A stretch of DNA of 64,000 bases from CAVORD01 sp963698535 (GTDB taxonomy: Bacteria; Bacteroidota; Bacteroidia; Bacteroidales; VadinHA17), in contig CAVORD010000002.1 of NCBI GenBank assembly GCA_963698535.1, forward strand, positions 1-64,000, read 5' to 3'. The translations under genes were made by a program, and so were the position numbers. Numbering within the stretch: the stretch's first letter is position 1; each line of letters begins with the position of its first letter. The notes under the pieces are model-generated. The model did not search any database. It was not told the DNA's origin and worked only from the letters and a program-made list of their open reading frames with translations. Positions 1 through 9,612 of the stretch are shown in pieces.

Positions 1-106
1 CAAAGCCGTTCACGCCCAGTTTTCGCCCTCTGCCCACATCCGCGGTCTGTTCCATAGCGCCCCCTATCGTCATCATTGCAGGATGCTGTTCCATCCGGTG
101 ATTCAT
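1..106 (-). CDS. possible start of a gene cut by the window edge
   Basis: An ATG at 106 on the minus strand opens a frame of 35 codons that runs without a stop to the window edge. The peptide begins MNHRMEQHPAMM and shows no motif I recognise. No clear Shine-Dalgarno sequence precedes the ATG. It lies 52 bases downstream of the dikinase-like gene and in the same direction, so it could be the next gene of that operon. An open frame this short in G+C-rich DNA can arise by chance. Confidence 0.2.
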   Translation of the reverse strand, partial: MNHRMEQHPAMMTIGGAMEQTADVGRGRKLGVNGF

Positions 107-158
107 AAGACACAAAAAATGATGCTTGGCCGTAAGGTCCGGCCACGAAAATGGCACA

Positions 159-3100
159 TCAGACTTCCTGGACTTTGATCAACCCCTGGTAGACGGAGCC
201 TTCCTGACCGTTGATACTGATATAGTCTCCCGAACTGAGAACGATATCATTGATGCGGCATAGCTTCTTTTTTTCGTCACAGATCAGGTTGCCGCAACCG
301 ACCACCCCTGTTCGTCCAAGGCGATGCGCCACCACGGCCGCATGCGAGGTCGACCCGCCCCGGGATGTCAGAAGACCGTCCGAGGCATGAATTTCACGGA
401 TATCGTCCGGCACGGTATCCGACCGGGCCAACACCAGCGCGGTCTGCGGCTCCAGCTTGCGCCAGTAGTCGATTTCATCCAATGAGAACACCAGCCGCCC
501 ACTCATGGCACCGCCGCTGACACCGATCCCATGGCCGATGGGCTGCCGGTCGCCGAGATCGCTGTGATCAAAGGTCATGAATTTCTTGCGTTCCCGAATG
601 GCCATGTCCCGACTCTGCAGGATATAGAGATCCTCCTGGGCATCGCCTTCGAAGGTGAATTCCATCTCCTGGGGGCTCCATCCCCGTTTGAAGACCAAAT
701 CGCGTGCGAACCCTTCCAGCGCTGAAAAAATATGCGGGAAATGCGTTTCCAGCGTGATATCCGTATCCCGCATTTCCGTTTCCTGTTGAATGACGGAAAT
801 CGGCAAGGTAGTCACGAGTCCGGAGACCACGTCTTCACCCTGATTTTCGATCGTGAAATCGCCCCACAGCCGCAGCGTATCACCGGACCAACGCGGATTG
901 TGGGTAAATATCACGCCGGACCCGGATTTGCGGGAAAGATTCCCGAACACCATCTGTTGGATCGTGACGGCCGTACCCCAATCGTCCGAAATCCCCATGA
1001 TTTTTCGATAGGTCTTGGCTTTGGTGGACTCCCAGGACTGCAGTACGCGCATGGTGGTCAACACGAGCTGTTCGAAGGGGTCCTCGGGCACTGAAAATAC
1101 CGGCATCCCGCACCAATTCCTTGTAGGTCAGGGCCACCTGCTGCATCTGCTCCCCGCTGAACCCCCGCTTGAGCGGAATGCCGAAACGGGCTTTGAACTC
1201 ACTGATGATGGCATCGAAATCGTCGCGCTGCAGGTCGAACGACATGCCCCAGCATTGCAGAAACCGCCGATAGTTGTCCCATGCAAACCAGGCATTGCCT
1301 GTTTTGACCGCCAACCCGGCGGCAATGTCTTCGTTCATACCCACATCCAGAAAGGTATCCATCATACCGGGCTGGGAGATGGATGACCCGCTGCGCACCG
1401 AGAGCATGAGCGGATTGCGGGCGTTGCCGAATTTTTTGCCGGCGTAATTCTCCAGAATAGCAATATGACGCGACACCTGGTCACGAAAATTGGCTTCCGC
1501 CGGCGGATAACGCTCGATGACCTCGCGGCAGCGAAAGACTTCGGTGGTGACGATGAACCCCGGCGGCACCGGGAAGCCAAAATTGCGCAGTTTCACCATG
1601 TTCAGCCCTTTGTTGCCGAGGTAGATGATGCCATCCACCCGCTCATTGGGCATGACCAGCGACGTCACGGCACGCTGCGGGTCGTAGTTCAGCAGGTTAT
1701 GCAAACTGTCCTTGGGGATTTTCGCCGACTGGTGAAACAAGGGTGTTGAGAATACGGCTGAGGAAAAGATCCAGTTGTCGCAACCCCAGCGCCAGCGAAA
1801 TCAGATCACGGAAAAAGATCTCCGATATCCGGTGCTGGGTTCGCTCCTTTTCGGCAGCGCTGTCCGCGGGCAGATATTTCGGCAGGATCTGATCCTTCGG
1901 TGTGCGCTCAATGATGCCGTCCAAATTCTCTTCGTGAATGTTGTTGAAATAATCATTGATAATGTTTTTGACGGCAGTGGCAAACCCGCGAAAGATATCC
2001 AGATACTGGGTAAACGTAAACCCCCGGGCTTCCAGTGCGTGGGCCAGCATCCCCAGCTGCCGCTCGAATTCCTTGGAGGAGATGCCGTCCAGCGCCAGCG
2101 CGCGCTGGAACAAGGAGGAGCAAATCATAAATGTGATAAAAGGTCGCACGCGTGATCAGACTTAAATCGATCCGGCGAATGAGTTTTTCGAAAAGAACAT
2201 TGGTGAGGGCCTCCAGGCGAAACGACAGCCCCAGGGCATTGAATTTCATCTCGTGGTAACTGCCGTACATGGAGGGGATGTCGATGGTGAAATGACGTTT
2301 TTTATAGATATCCTCACGAATTTCGAACGTCTGGTCCGAGAGGACGATGGCCTTCAATTCCTCCTGGACATCCAGCAGGCCGCGCAGTTTATCGCGTGAA
2401 TCGCTTATTTCCAGAACACTCTCAAGCGCTTCCAGCCCCGGGAAACCCTCGTTTTTCAACTGGGCCATATAGTGACCCAATTCGATAAAGTCGATATTAT
2501 ACTTCTGGTTCAACAACTTGTAGAGATTGACCGCCAGGTAAACCCGCTGCCGCTCGATTGGTTCAATATCCTCGTATTCGGTCAGGACATTTTGCAACCC
2601 CTCGTCGGGCATTCGCAACAATACCTCCAGTTGGCCGAGTCCGCGTTCCTTGAGCCGCTGCATCGCGGTATGAACGCCGTCCACGTAGGGTCCCGTCGTT
2701 TTGATTTCGCTGAAGATATTGGGGGGGATGTATGGCCGCAAAGGCTCGTTGTCACGCGTCTGCCAGAAATGCAGGACGGCTTCCATAAAATTGATGATGC
2801 GGTTGCTGCTCTCCACATGGCACTGTTTCCGCAGGAAATGGAGCAGGACATCCTTGCGGTGGTTGATCTCGTCCAGTTGGGTCGAAATGTCGCGCAATTT
2901 TCCTTCGGCCCCGATATCGTTGAAATAGACGGGGAAAAGCCGCGCCAACTGCTTGGCGATATTGTATACCGGGTCGACGCCGCTGTTGAGAAAGCGCGTG
3001 ATATCCCGCGGGAAGAGGTCCGTGTCCTTGATAAAGACGCCGCACATGGAAATATGGATGATCAGATACGACATCAACCGCGTGGACCGTTTGGGGCTGA

Positions 3101-4343
3101 GTTCGATCAGCTCCAGCCAGGTCCGGATATTCTGCAGGTGCGCGGTATTCACTTGAATCTGCCAGTCGTTCCCCACGCCGCCGATGTTCGGTGCCTGGAA
3201 CCCCAGGTCGATGACCCGATCGATAAAAAAATTGATAAAATCGATGTCCTGGGTGCGGTAAACCCCTTTCCCCATGTTTAAAACACAGTTGAGTGCGGTG
3301 GCCGGAAAAATCGCCGCGCGGGCCTTGAGAATGGAAAACGTTTTTTCCATCAGGGTGCGGATGTGCCAGGGTTTCTCGTTGTCGATGATCCAGGTCAAGG
3401 CCCGGTTGATGTCCCGGAGCGCCTCTTCATGGATGATCGACAGGCCGGCCAGATTCATCTGGTAGAAAAGAAAGAGCAGGCGATAGAGATCCCCCCGTCC
3501 GTTTTTGGTGCCCAGGGCGCTCAGGCGGCTGGGAATCTCGCGATGCGCGTTGACGATTTGGTTAAACCCGGGCAGTTCGAGCAGGCGGCGCAACACGTCG
3601 GGGCTGTGGATGTCTTCGCAGAGCAGAATCGCATCCAGCGTTTCATTGTGCCGACGAAAAGTGGCGTGCGCAATCGGTTCAAACAGCGCAGCCAGGTCGA
3701 CATCGGGTTTGAATTCGCCCGCTTCTTTTAAAAACCATTGTTGCGGATCCTCTTCCCCTGCCCAGTAGGCAAAGGTCTCCTGGTAGAACCGGATCATGAG
3801 CAGATTCAAATGCCGCAGGCCTAGCAGTTGATCGGCCGCATGTTTCAAGGCGGCCTCTCCCAGACGGTTCAGCTGATAATAGCTTTTAAGAAAGAGCATG
3901 AAAATCGGGCTATCGTAACGACGAATACTCTGGAAAGCGCCGTCCAGCACCGGAAGGAAACGGTCGAAGGCGTCTCCCGCGTCTTTGACGATCTTCAACA
4001 GGAACAACATCAGGTTGTCCACGGCATCGATGCAGACATCGGTCCCACGTGTCGATTCAATGGCGCGCAAATAGATATCGATATAGAGCTGGGCGGCCGC
4101 AGGGCCTGAGGCGTGGGTTTGGATCAGATGGAAATAATCCAGGGAATAGATACGGGCTTCCCTGACGATGAAATGCCAATTTTTATAGGGGTGGGACAAC
4201 TCCTTTAAAAACGTGGTCAAGCCTTCCTGAAGACCGAAATAAGAGGACATGACCTCTTGGAGGACCGCGTACTTCCGGTCAATCTCAACATCCACATGGT
4301 AATCCGCTATGTTGACTTCAAGCGCCTTTGAGCGGATCATCAC
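159..4343 (-). CDS. pyruvate phosphate dikinase-like protein, frameshifted
   Basis: One gene of about 1,390 codons is read in four segments (4343-~2115, ~2115-~1740, ~1740-~1095, ~1095-159), so three frame breaks must be bridged. The first ~890 residues are mostly alpha-helical and I do not recognise them. Next comes a PPDK-type ATP-binding domain (LGNKGLNMVKL, VRSGSSISQPGMMDTF, then EMEFTFEGDAQEDLYILQSR). After it lies the phosphohistidine swivelling domain with GGSTSHAAVVAHRLG, whose His is the phosphate carrier in this family. The protein stops about 50 residues later, so the PEP/pyruvate-binding barrel of true PPDK is missing. It therefore probably moves phosphate from ATP to an unknown acceptor, or works with a separate partner. 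The start is GTG 4343 or ATG 4340, behind a GGAGGAG ribosome site. The breaks are probably sequencing indels, since each neighbouring segment continues the same fold. Confidence 0.75.
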
Positions 4344-4663
4344 CGTGCTCCTCCATTCGGTTTAAACCGTCCCGCCACCAAAATGATCGGCAGCGGCAGT
4401 TGGCTATGTGCCCCCTTAAAACTGCCGACCATCTGCTATTTTCCACCGCGCATAATTCGCAGCAAGTCTTCCGTTTGTGCTGAAACTTTTATAACCTTTT
4501 GATTTCAAAGCCGAATAATACACACACCAATCCATATTATCTATCATAGCCCAACACGATTTGCAATGTGTCGGTCCGACAACCGTGGCGCACGAAGGCT
4601 CGTCCATGCCGTCATGGGCTCATGGGGACCGTGGCATTAGGAAGCTTAAGGTGGCAGTGCCTC
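4344..4663. other. gene-free spacer
   Basis: There are 320 bases between the dikinase-like gene and the DUF3786 gene. I see no convincing gene, RNA or strong hairpin. A 63-codon minus-strand frame (4416-4607) resembles nothing I know and has no ribosome site. The promoter of the dikinase gene presumably lies here. Confidence 0.5.
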
Positions 4664-5281
4664 TTAGGCGCGGCTGAGGGCCATCAAGCGGTAAACGACC
4701 ATGCCCGCCAGCCAGGCCGCATCTTCCGGTGAAAGGCAATCCCCAGTCGATTCGTTGAAAAGAATATTCGCCTCGGCATCGAACTCTTCATCACCTTCCC
4801 ACAGGATATACTGGAGGCTCAACTGGGGAAATACCTGGAACTGATAGGCCGCATCCCCGGCATCGATCGGTTTTCCGCCCAGCGCTTCACAGGTCCGTTG
4901 AAACGATGCGATATCCCGGCCGAAAACGTCTTTCAAGGGGTTGACCGCACGTTTAACGAACGGTCCAAAATAGAACGAAGCCCCCGGGATTTCACGATAA
5001 GCGATCATATCGCCGGGAACCCGATGCGGATCAGCGCCCACCATGTAATGGAGAATCAACACCTGCTCCTGGAGGGGAATTTCACGCTCCGGGACGTCCA
5101 GATCTTCAAACCGAAACCCTGGATAATCGATCCCGTATTGACGGTCCAGAAATCGTATCTGGAATCGGTTGGCGCTTATCGGCGCCAGGCCGGTCCGTGA
5201 ACAGATTTCGTCAAAAGGCTGCGTCGCCAGTTTTTCTGCGGCCAGGCCATATGCCGCACGATAGTCATCAACTCTCGCCAT
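4664..5281 (-). CDS. DUF3786 family protein
   Basis: A 205-residue protein when started at ATG 5281 (MARVDDYRAAYGLAAEKLA), which has a purine-rich GGAAGGAAGGAAC stretch upstream. A longer frame reaches 5344 but its extra residues look like noncoding DNA. Features that suggest DUF3786 are FRFEDLDVPEREIPLQEQVL, LHYMVGADP, IAYREIPGASFY and a C-terminal acidic FDAEANILFNES segment. The family is found in anaerobes, and no biochemical role is established to my knowledge. There is no signal peptide or membrane segment, so it is probably cytoplasmic. It lies directly downstream of the acs genes but beyond a terminator, so linkage to acetyl-CoA synthesis is suggestive only. The family assignment is from memory. 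Confidence 0.6.
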   Translation of the reverse strand: MARVDDYRAAYGLAAEKLATQPFDEICSRTGLAPISANRFQIRFLDRQYGIDYPGFRFEDLDVPEREIPLQEQVLILHYMVGADPHRVPGDMIAYREIPGASFYFGPFVKRAVNPLKDVFGRDIASFQRTCEALGGKPIDAGDAAYQFQVFPQLSLQYILWEGDEEFDAEANILFNESTGDCLSPEDAAWLAGMVVYRLMALSRA

Positions 5282-5359
5282 AATAGTCCTGTTCCTTCCT
5301 TCCAAGAGACGCTGCGGGAAAAAAGAAAATTTAAGGAGGGTCACCCCTCATGAAAGCAC

Positions 5360-5389
5360 AAAAAGCCCTTCCGCCGGGAAGGGCTTTTT
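5360..5389 (-). terminator. intrinsic terminator after the acs genes
   Basis: A perfect 13-bp stem (AAAAAGCCCTTCC at 5360-5372 with its complement at 5377-5389) closes a 4-base loop. On the minus strand the stem ends in a T run. It lies about 40 bases past the acsE stop and ahead of the DUF3786 gene. Its A/T-flanked symmetry could let it work in both directions. Confidence 0.85.
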
Positions 5390-5430
5390 GTGAATCGATC
5401 GATAAAAAATCGGTATAAAGTAACGGTACC

Positions 5431-6327
5431 CTATACCTCCAGCCAGGAATCCGAATACAGCGTGTTGCCCAGAATGACGTCTACCGTCTTTTTGTATTTC
5501 AGCAATTCTTCGGACAGTCCGCCCACATCCGGTACCTGACCGTCGAGCATGCCGTAGATCAGGTCCACGATGTCCTGGCGCTTTCCTTTGGCGATAGCCG
5601 TCAACTGGTCATCGAGCGGATCGGATATGACGGATTCCATCCCGCATTTCTGCAGCATGACCATGTAGGTCTGGTTCAGGATGGGACGCAGATGGTCCGG
5701 GGGTCCATTGGAAATATTGGACAGTCCGCAGGTGCTGCGCGCTCCCGGGGCCATGTCCTGCAGCATTTTCTGGAACTCCATCAGGCTGATCGCCTGGGGC
5801 TGCTGGATATTGACCGGTGTCACGATGCCGTCCACCCAGATCTTTTCATTGGGAATGCCGGCCTCGTTGGCAAAATAAAGCAATTCGACGCACAGCGCGG
5901 CGCGTTCGTTCTCATCCCGCGGCAACCCTTCCGGTCCCCACATGAGGGCGACGAAGTCAGCCCCCGCATCGGCCGTCATCGGCACCATGCGCTCATAGCG
6001 CTCGGGACGCACCATGATCGAGTTGACGATATGCGAAACACCGCTGGAAACGGGTTTGATGATTTTCAAGGCCGCCTCGATGGCATCGATGTTGGATGTA
6101 TCCAGGGCCAGGGGCACATCGTCGACCACTTCCTGAACGGTCTTGACGACCCAGGGCATCAATTCGACGCCGTCTTTTTTGGCCGGACCGAGATTGATGT
6201 CGATATAGTCCATGCCCTTTTCCCGTTGGAACAGGGCTTCTTCCTGAAGCGGCTTGGGATCGCGCGCCTTGAAGGCGCGGCCGATCTTCGTGGAAATAAC
6301 ATTTAAACTTTCACCAATCAGTAACAT
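5431..6327 (-). CDS. acsE: methyltetrahydrofolate:corrinoid/iron-sulfur protein methyltransferase
   Basis: A 298-residue protein of the pterin-binding (dihydropteroate synthase-like) TIM-barrel family. In the Wood-Ljungdahl pathway AcsE moves the methyl group of methyl-tetrahydrofolate to the cobalt of the corrinoid/iron-sulfur protein (AcsCD). Visible family signatures are MLLIGESLNV at the start, DINLGPAKKDG (about residues 43-53), ALDTSN (about 73-78) and CGLSNISNG. The length fits the family. It is cytoplasmic, with no signal or membrane segment. It lies 101 bases downstream of acsC and is followed by a strong terminator, so it is the last gene of the acs transcript. Plain dihydropteroate synthase is the alternative, but the acs context argues against that. 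Confidence 0.9.
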   Translation of the reverse strand: MLLIGESLNVISTKIGRAFKARDPKPLQEEALFQREKGMDYIDINLGPAKKDGVELMPWVVKTVQEVVDDVPLALDTSNIDAIEAALKIIKPVSSGVSHIVNSIMVRPERYERMVPMTADAGADFVALMWGPEGLPRDENERAALCVELLYFANEAGIPNEKIWVDGIVTPVNIQQPQAISLMEFQKMLQDMAPGARSTCGLSNISNGPPDHLRPILNQTYMVMLQKCGMESVISDPLDDQLTAIAKGKRQDIVDLIYGMLDGQVPDVGGLSEELLKYKKTVDVILGNTLYSDSWLEV

Positions 6328-6369
6328 AGATCCTCCCTCTCTCTTAACGCTTGGTTTCCGGATCGGCCA

Positions 6370-6404
6370 AGCAGGGGCGAGCTTTCGTCAGCACCGCCCC
6401 TGCT
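6370..6404 (-). other. stem-loop in the acsC-acsE spacer
   Basis: A 10-bp perfect stem (AGCAGGGGCG at 6370-6379 with its complement at 6395-6404) around a 15-base loop. No T run follows on either strand, so a simple terminator is unlikely. It may be an mRNA-stability or processing element between two cotranscribed genes that are needed in different amounts. Confidence 0.6.
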
Positions 6405-6428
6405 GTAACCGCAACGATATCGGAAGAC

Positions 6429-7769
6429 TCACTTGCCTTTGAGATAACCGGGCAGGTGCGCTGCTTCGCGCGGACCCACCTTAATGGTCCAGCCGGGCAG
6501 TTCTTCTTCCACATCGCCGGCGATGGCGGCCGCGTAGCCGGGAATGATCAACTCGGTATGCTTGACCTTGTCCATGATGCCGCTCTTTTTGACAAACATA
6601 CCGACATCGTCGCCAGAAAACTTGCCGGCCGCCCATGCGGTAAGCACCGACAGGCCTTCCGAATCTTTAATGAGCAGCCATGCCGGCACTCTGCTGGCCT
6701 CGATTTCACCGGAAACGATGAAATACGTCAGGGCGAAGTTGGTGGTTACCATCACGGGGGAATTCTCATCCGGGTTATTGATTTCAAAAATGCCTTCCGT
6801 CACGGTCATGGGACGCTGGGGATCGGTGTAGATGTTCAAACGCTCCAAGAGCAGCGGGAACAGGCTCTCTCCGGCAAAATCGGACAACACGACGATGCTG
6901 CCGTATTTGGCGATGAACTGTCCGGCGATAAGCGTCTCCATATCGAGGTTGGAGGCCATTTCACAGGGGAACGTAATGGTGGGAAACCCCACCGCCCGGT
7001 TGAGGTCCTTGAGGGCCGCGCGGCGAATCGCCACCTGGTCATCCAACGATTTTTTAACATCGCGAGATCCCGCATCCAGAACGAGATCTTTCAATCCCAT
7101 TTCGGTCAGTTTGGTGGTGAGCGGCACCAGGGCCTCCACCGAATCGGCCTTGACGGCCAGCGGCAGATCCATCTCCTTGGCCAATGCGCCCAGCGCATCC
7201 ACCGTACTTTCCGTGGCGGCATAAAGTAGCGGACGCTTGAAGGCACAGGCCTCCGCCCCGGCTTTCAGGACATCCGGGTTCTCGCTCATCAGAATCAGGT
7301 TGAATTCCGATGTTTCCGCGATGAGTTTGGCCAGTTTGGCAAATGCCGCCGCATCGCCGCTGGCATCCTTGAGCGCCACCAGTTCCGGGCGCAGGTTCAG
7401 GCCGACGCGTTCAAACTGGAGCGCATTCCATCCTTTGATTTTTGCCGCAACGTCCGCTTCGGCCATATCCGATGTGATCGTCGCGGCCAGGGCGGTCGGG
7501 TTGAAAAATGTTTTTTCGTGACGATAAAGTACCGTTTCCCCCCCCACCGTCGCTTTACGCACGCCGGCGCCGAGAACCACCGGACGAATCGGCGGTGCCG
7601 ATGCTTCCGCCAACTTTTCGCGGGCTTCATCGGAAACATAGGGGCAACTGTCAAGCTCGGCCTTGCCCGACGCCAGATTCATGGCAAATGCCAGGCAGGT
7701 CGGCACACCGCATTCCTTGCAGTTCGTTTTCGGCAGGAGTTTGAAAATCTGAATACCGGTTAATGCCAT
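6429..7769 (-). CDS. acsC: corrinoid/iron-sulfur protein large subunit
   Basis: A 446-residue protein, the usual length for the gamma subunit of the acetyl-CoA synthase complex. It accepts the methyl group from AcsE on cobalamin and delivers it to the A-cluster of AcsB. The N-terminus carries the 4Fe-4S motif with Cys17, Cys20, Cys25 and Cys42 (CKECGVPTC then SCP); this cluster keeps the cobalt in the Co(I) state. The rest is the TIM-barrel and C-terminal cobamide-binding part. It is cytoplasmic. It sits 127 bases downstream of acsB and 101 bases upstream of acsE, with a stem-loop in each spacer. The small subunit gene acsD is not between them and must lie elsewhere or beyond the broken end. 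Confidence 0.92.
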   Translation of the reverse strand: MALTGIQIFKLLPKTNCKECGVPTCLAFAMNLASGKAELDSCPYVSDEAREKLAEASAPPIRPVVLGAGVRKATVGGETVLYRHEKTFFNPTALAATITSDMAEADVAAKIKGWNALQFERVGLNLRPELVALKDASGDAAAFAKLAKLIAETSEFNLILMSENPDVLKAGAEACAFKRPLLYAATESTVDALGALAKEMDLPLAVKADSVEALVPLTTKLTEMGLKDLVLDAGSRDVKKSLDDQVAIRRAALKDLNRAVGFPTITFPCEMASNLDMETLIAGQFIAKYGSIVVLSDFAGESLFPLLLERLNIYTDPQRPMTVTEGIFEINNPDENSPVMVTTNFALTYFIVSGEIEASRVPAWLLIKDSEGLSVLTAWAAGKFSGDDVGMFVKKSGIMDKVKHTELIIPGYAAAIAGDVEEELPGWTIKVGPREAAHLPGYLKGK

Positions 7770-7838
7770 GGTTTTCTCCTTGCTGTTGTTCAGCTATATT
7801 AAGAACCGTCGTGTATTCAAATAAATCGCATAACACGA

Positions 7839-7878
7839 TGCACGCCTGAAGCCGCCTTCCGGCGTCCTCAGGCGTGCA
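7839..7878 (-). other. long stem-loop in the acsB-acsC spacer
   Basis: An 11-bp outer stem (TGCACGCCTGA at 7839-7849 with its complement at 7868-7878) encloses a second 4-bp GCCG/CGGC stem. No T run follows, so it does not look like a normal terminator. It occupies the spacer between two cotranscribed acs genes, as does the hairpin at 6370-6404. Confidence 0.65.
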
Positions 7879-7896
7879 TGCAAATGGACATTCCCA

Positions 7897-9605
7897 TCAA
7901 CCGATGATCGGCGGCATGGATAGGGCCGGATGTCCCTTTTCTTCCAGGAAGGGCAGGATCTCCTCTTCCGTGATGCCGACGGTCTCGTCGGCAATCTTGT
8001 CGAAGAGATCCGGTACGCCCATTTCCGCCCCGCGTGCCTCGATGCGCTCCTTGATTTCGTCTTTCAGGATCTTGGGCATCCAGACCATCCGCAGGAGGCC
8101 ACCGTCACCGACGATGAACTTGCGCTGGGTGATGTTGTATTTGGAATGGCCGACAAAACCCGGCGAAGAAGCCCCGCCGCCCATGACACCGGCCAGCGTG
8201 GTGAACTTCATCCCGCAGGGGGTCTCACCGGTATACTCGCGGCTGACCGTCATGACGCCGTTGCAGGACGGCAGCATGGCGGCGATACACTCGCAGCATC
8301 CGCAGGTGGTCATGGGTTCCTGCACCATGGAGTAGAAGTTGTACTGGGTGATGGCGCCACGTGAGGCCTTGTCGACAAACTCGTTCACGCCCTTGAACAT
8401 CCCCAGTTTGGCATCCAGGACTTCGCCCTTTTCGATGGGCTGATTGGGGCCGGTCGGATTGATCTGGTAGGAGGCCCGGCAGTCCATCCAGTTGTAGGCA
8501 CCGCAAAGCCCCGTACGTTCCGGGCTGACGGCACACACATGGCTGGGTGCAAACGACTGGCACAACGTGCAGGAGTAAAAGATTTCCACGTCTTCATCGG
8601 TCATCTTGTCGACCCGTTCGTCACGCGTCTTGTATTCTCCGCGGGCTCGTTTGGTCAACTTATCAACATCTTCTTTCTTGGTGTAGAGGGTCACTTCGAC
8701 CTTGTCCAGGATGGCACCGAAATCCTGGTGAAACTTGGCATGCAGCACGACACCGATATCCTTTATGGTGAAGCCCTTATCAATAGCTGCCTTGCTCACC
8801 CGGATCCAGGCGATATCGCGCTGACCCATGTGCATGATGCCTTGGATATAGTTCACCAGATGATGAATCTGGCGTTCCAGAATCGGCTCGAAATCGGCCT
8901 GCATTTCACGGCCGGCCACCTCGACGTAGATGCCCAGCGGCAGAACGTCGCCTTCTTTGATGTCGCCAATATCGGGACCGACCACATTGACCTTGCCGTC
9001 TTCGATGTCGGTCATCTCGGCCAATTTCACCAGCTCGGTGGCCTGGGTCTTGCCGCCGCCCATCTGGGTATACAGATCGGCACCGCGCACCCGTTCCCCC
9101 TCGTAAGCCGGACCAAAACTGCAGGGAATGTCGATATCGGAAATGGTGACTTTGAGACCGCGGGTTTCGACAGACTTCTGCACCATCTCGTCGTGCGACA
9201 CGTTCGCGATAACGTGCTCGTAGGTGCAGACACCGGTGGGCAGAATTTCCGGAATGTCGGTGTCGGCCAGCGTGGGAATCCCCAGTTGACGCAACCGGCC
9301 GCCGCGGCTCCCCATTCGGTGCCCACATCGCCCAGGGCATTGACGAAGGCAAAGATGCGGTTTTTGTTATACATCAGCATTTTCTTGTAATCACCCGGCT
9401 GGACCCCGCCGAAGGCCATGGCCGCCCGGTTGGCAAACCCGAGAGCGAAAATGGCCGAGGAGATATCGGGTCCGAAGGGCACAATCTTGGTGTTCCAGCC
9501 TACCTGGACACCGGCTTCCGCCAGCTGCTGCGACACACTAGTGCCGTTGTGGTTGGCGGCCAGGAAAACATAGATGCTGCGTTTCTGGTACTCTTTGATA
9601 ATATC
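7897..9605 (-). CDS. acsB: acetyl-CoA synthase catalytic subunit, 5' truncated and frameshifted
   Basis: About 570 of the expected ~730 residues of the subunit that joins CO, methyl and CoA at the nickel-iron A-cluster. The cluster ligands are visible: SCTLCQSFAP, HVCAVSPERTGLCG and TTCGCCEC, matching the Cys pattern of the Moorella enzyme. The C-terminus EEILPFLEEKGHPAL is also typical. Two defects are present. At 9280-9283 a run of four C on the plus strand (G on the coding strand) breaks the frame inside VNWGIPTLAD; one more G restores it. At about 9605 the coding sequence stops abruptly upstream of DIIKEYQKRSIYVFL, in the middle of the protein, where the sequence turns into a Bacteroidota peptidase gene. 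About 150 N-terminal residues are missing. Confidence 0.92.
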
Positions 9606-9612
9606 CTATCCG
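9600..9612. other. junction between two unrelated genomes
   Basis: Plus-strand GATAATATC (9597-9605) is the last recognisable codon triplet of acsB (Asp-Ile-Ile on the minus strand). The next minus-strand codon would be a stop. From 9606 the plus strand reads in frame into the N-terminal part of an M16 peptidase (PFEKFTMANGLNV). Base composition and codon preference change at the same point. No repeat, integrase or tRNA lies at the border. Confidence 0.88.

Noticed and set aside
880..2149. Three separate small dikinase-related genes
   Set aside because: Each piece starts in mid-domain and continues the one before; they are one frame-broken gene.
4416..4607. 63-codon minus-strand frame between the dikinase and DUF3786 genes
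   Set aside because: No ribosome site, no recognisable sequence, and a composition like noncoding DNA.
1..9605. acs genes as a horizontally acquired island in a Bacteroidota genome
   Set aside because: Genes are broken on both sides of the border at the same base, and no mobile element, repeat or tRNA lies there. A chimera explains this better.
9549..9605. First 19 codons of the open frame that leads into the M16 peptidase
   Set aside because: These bases are antisense acsB; the match to the peptidase family starts only after 9606.
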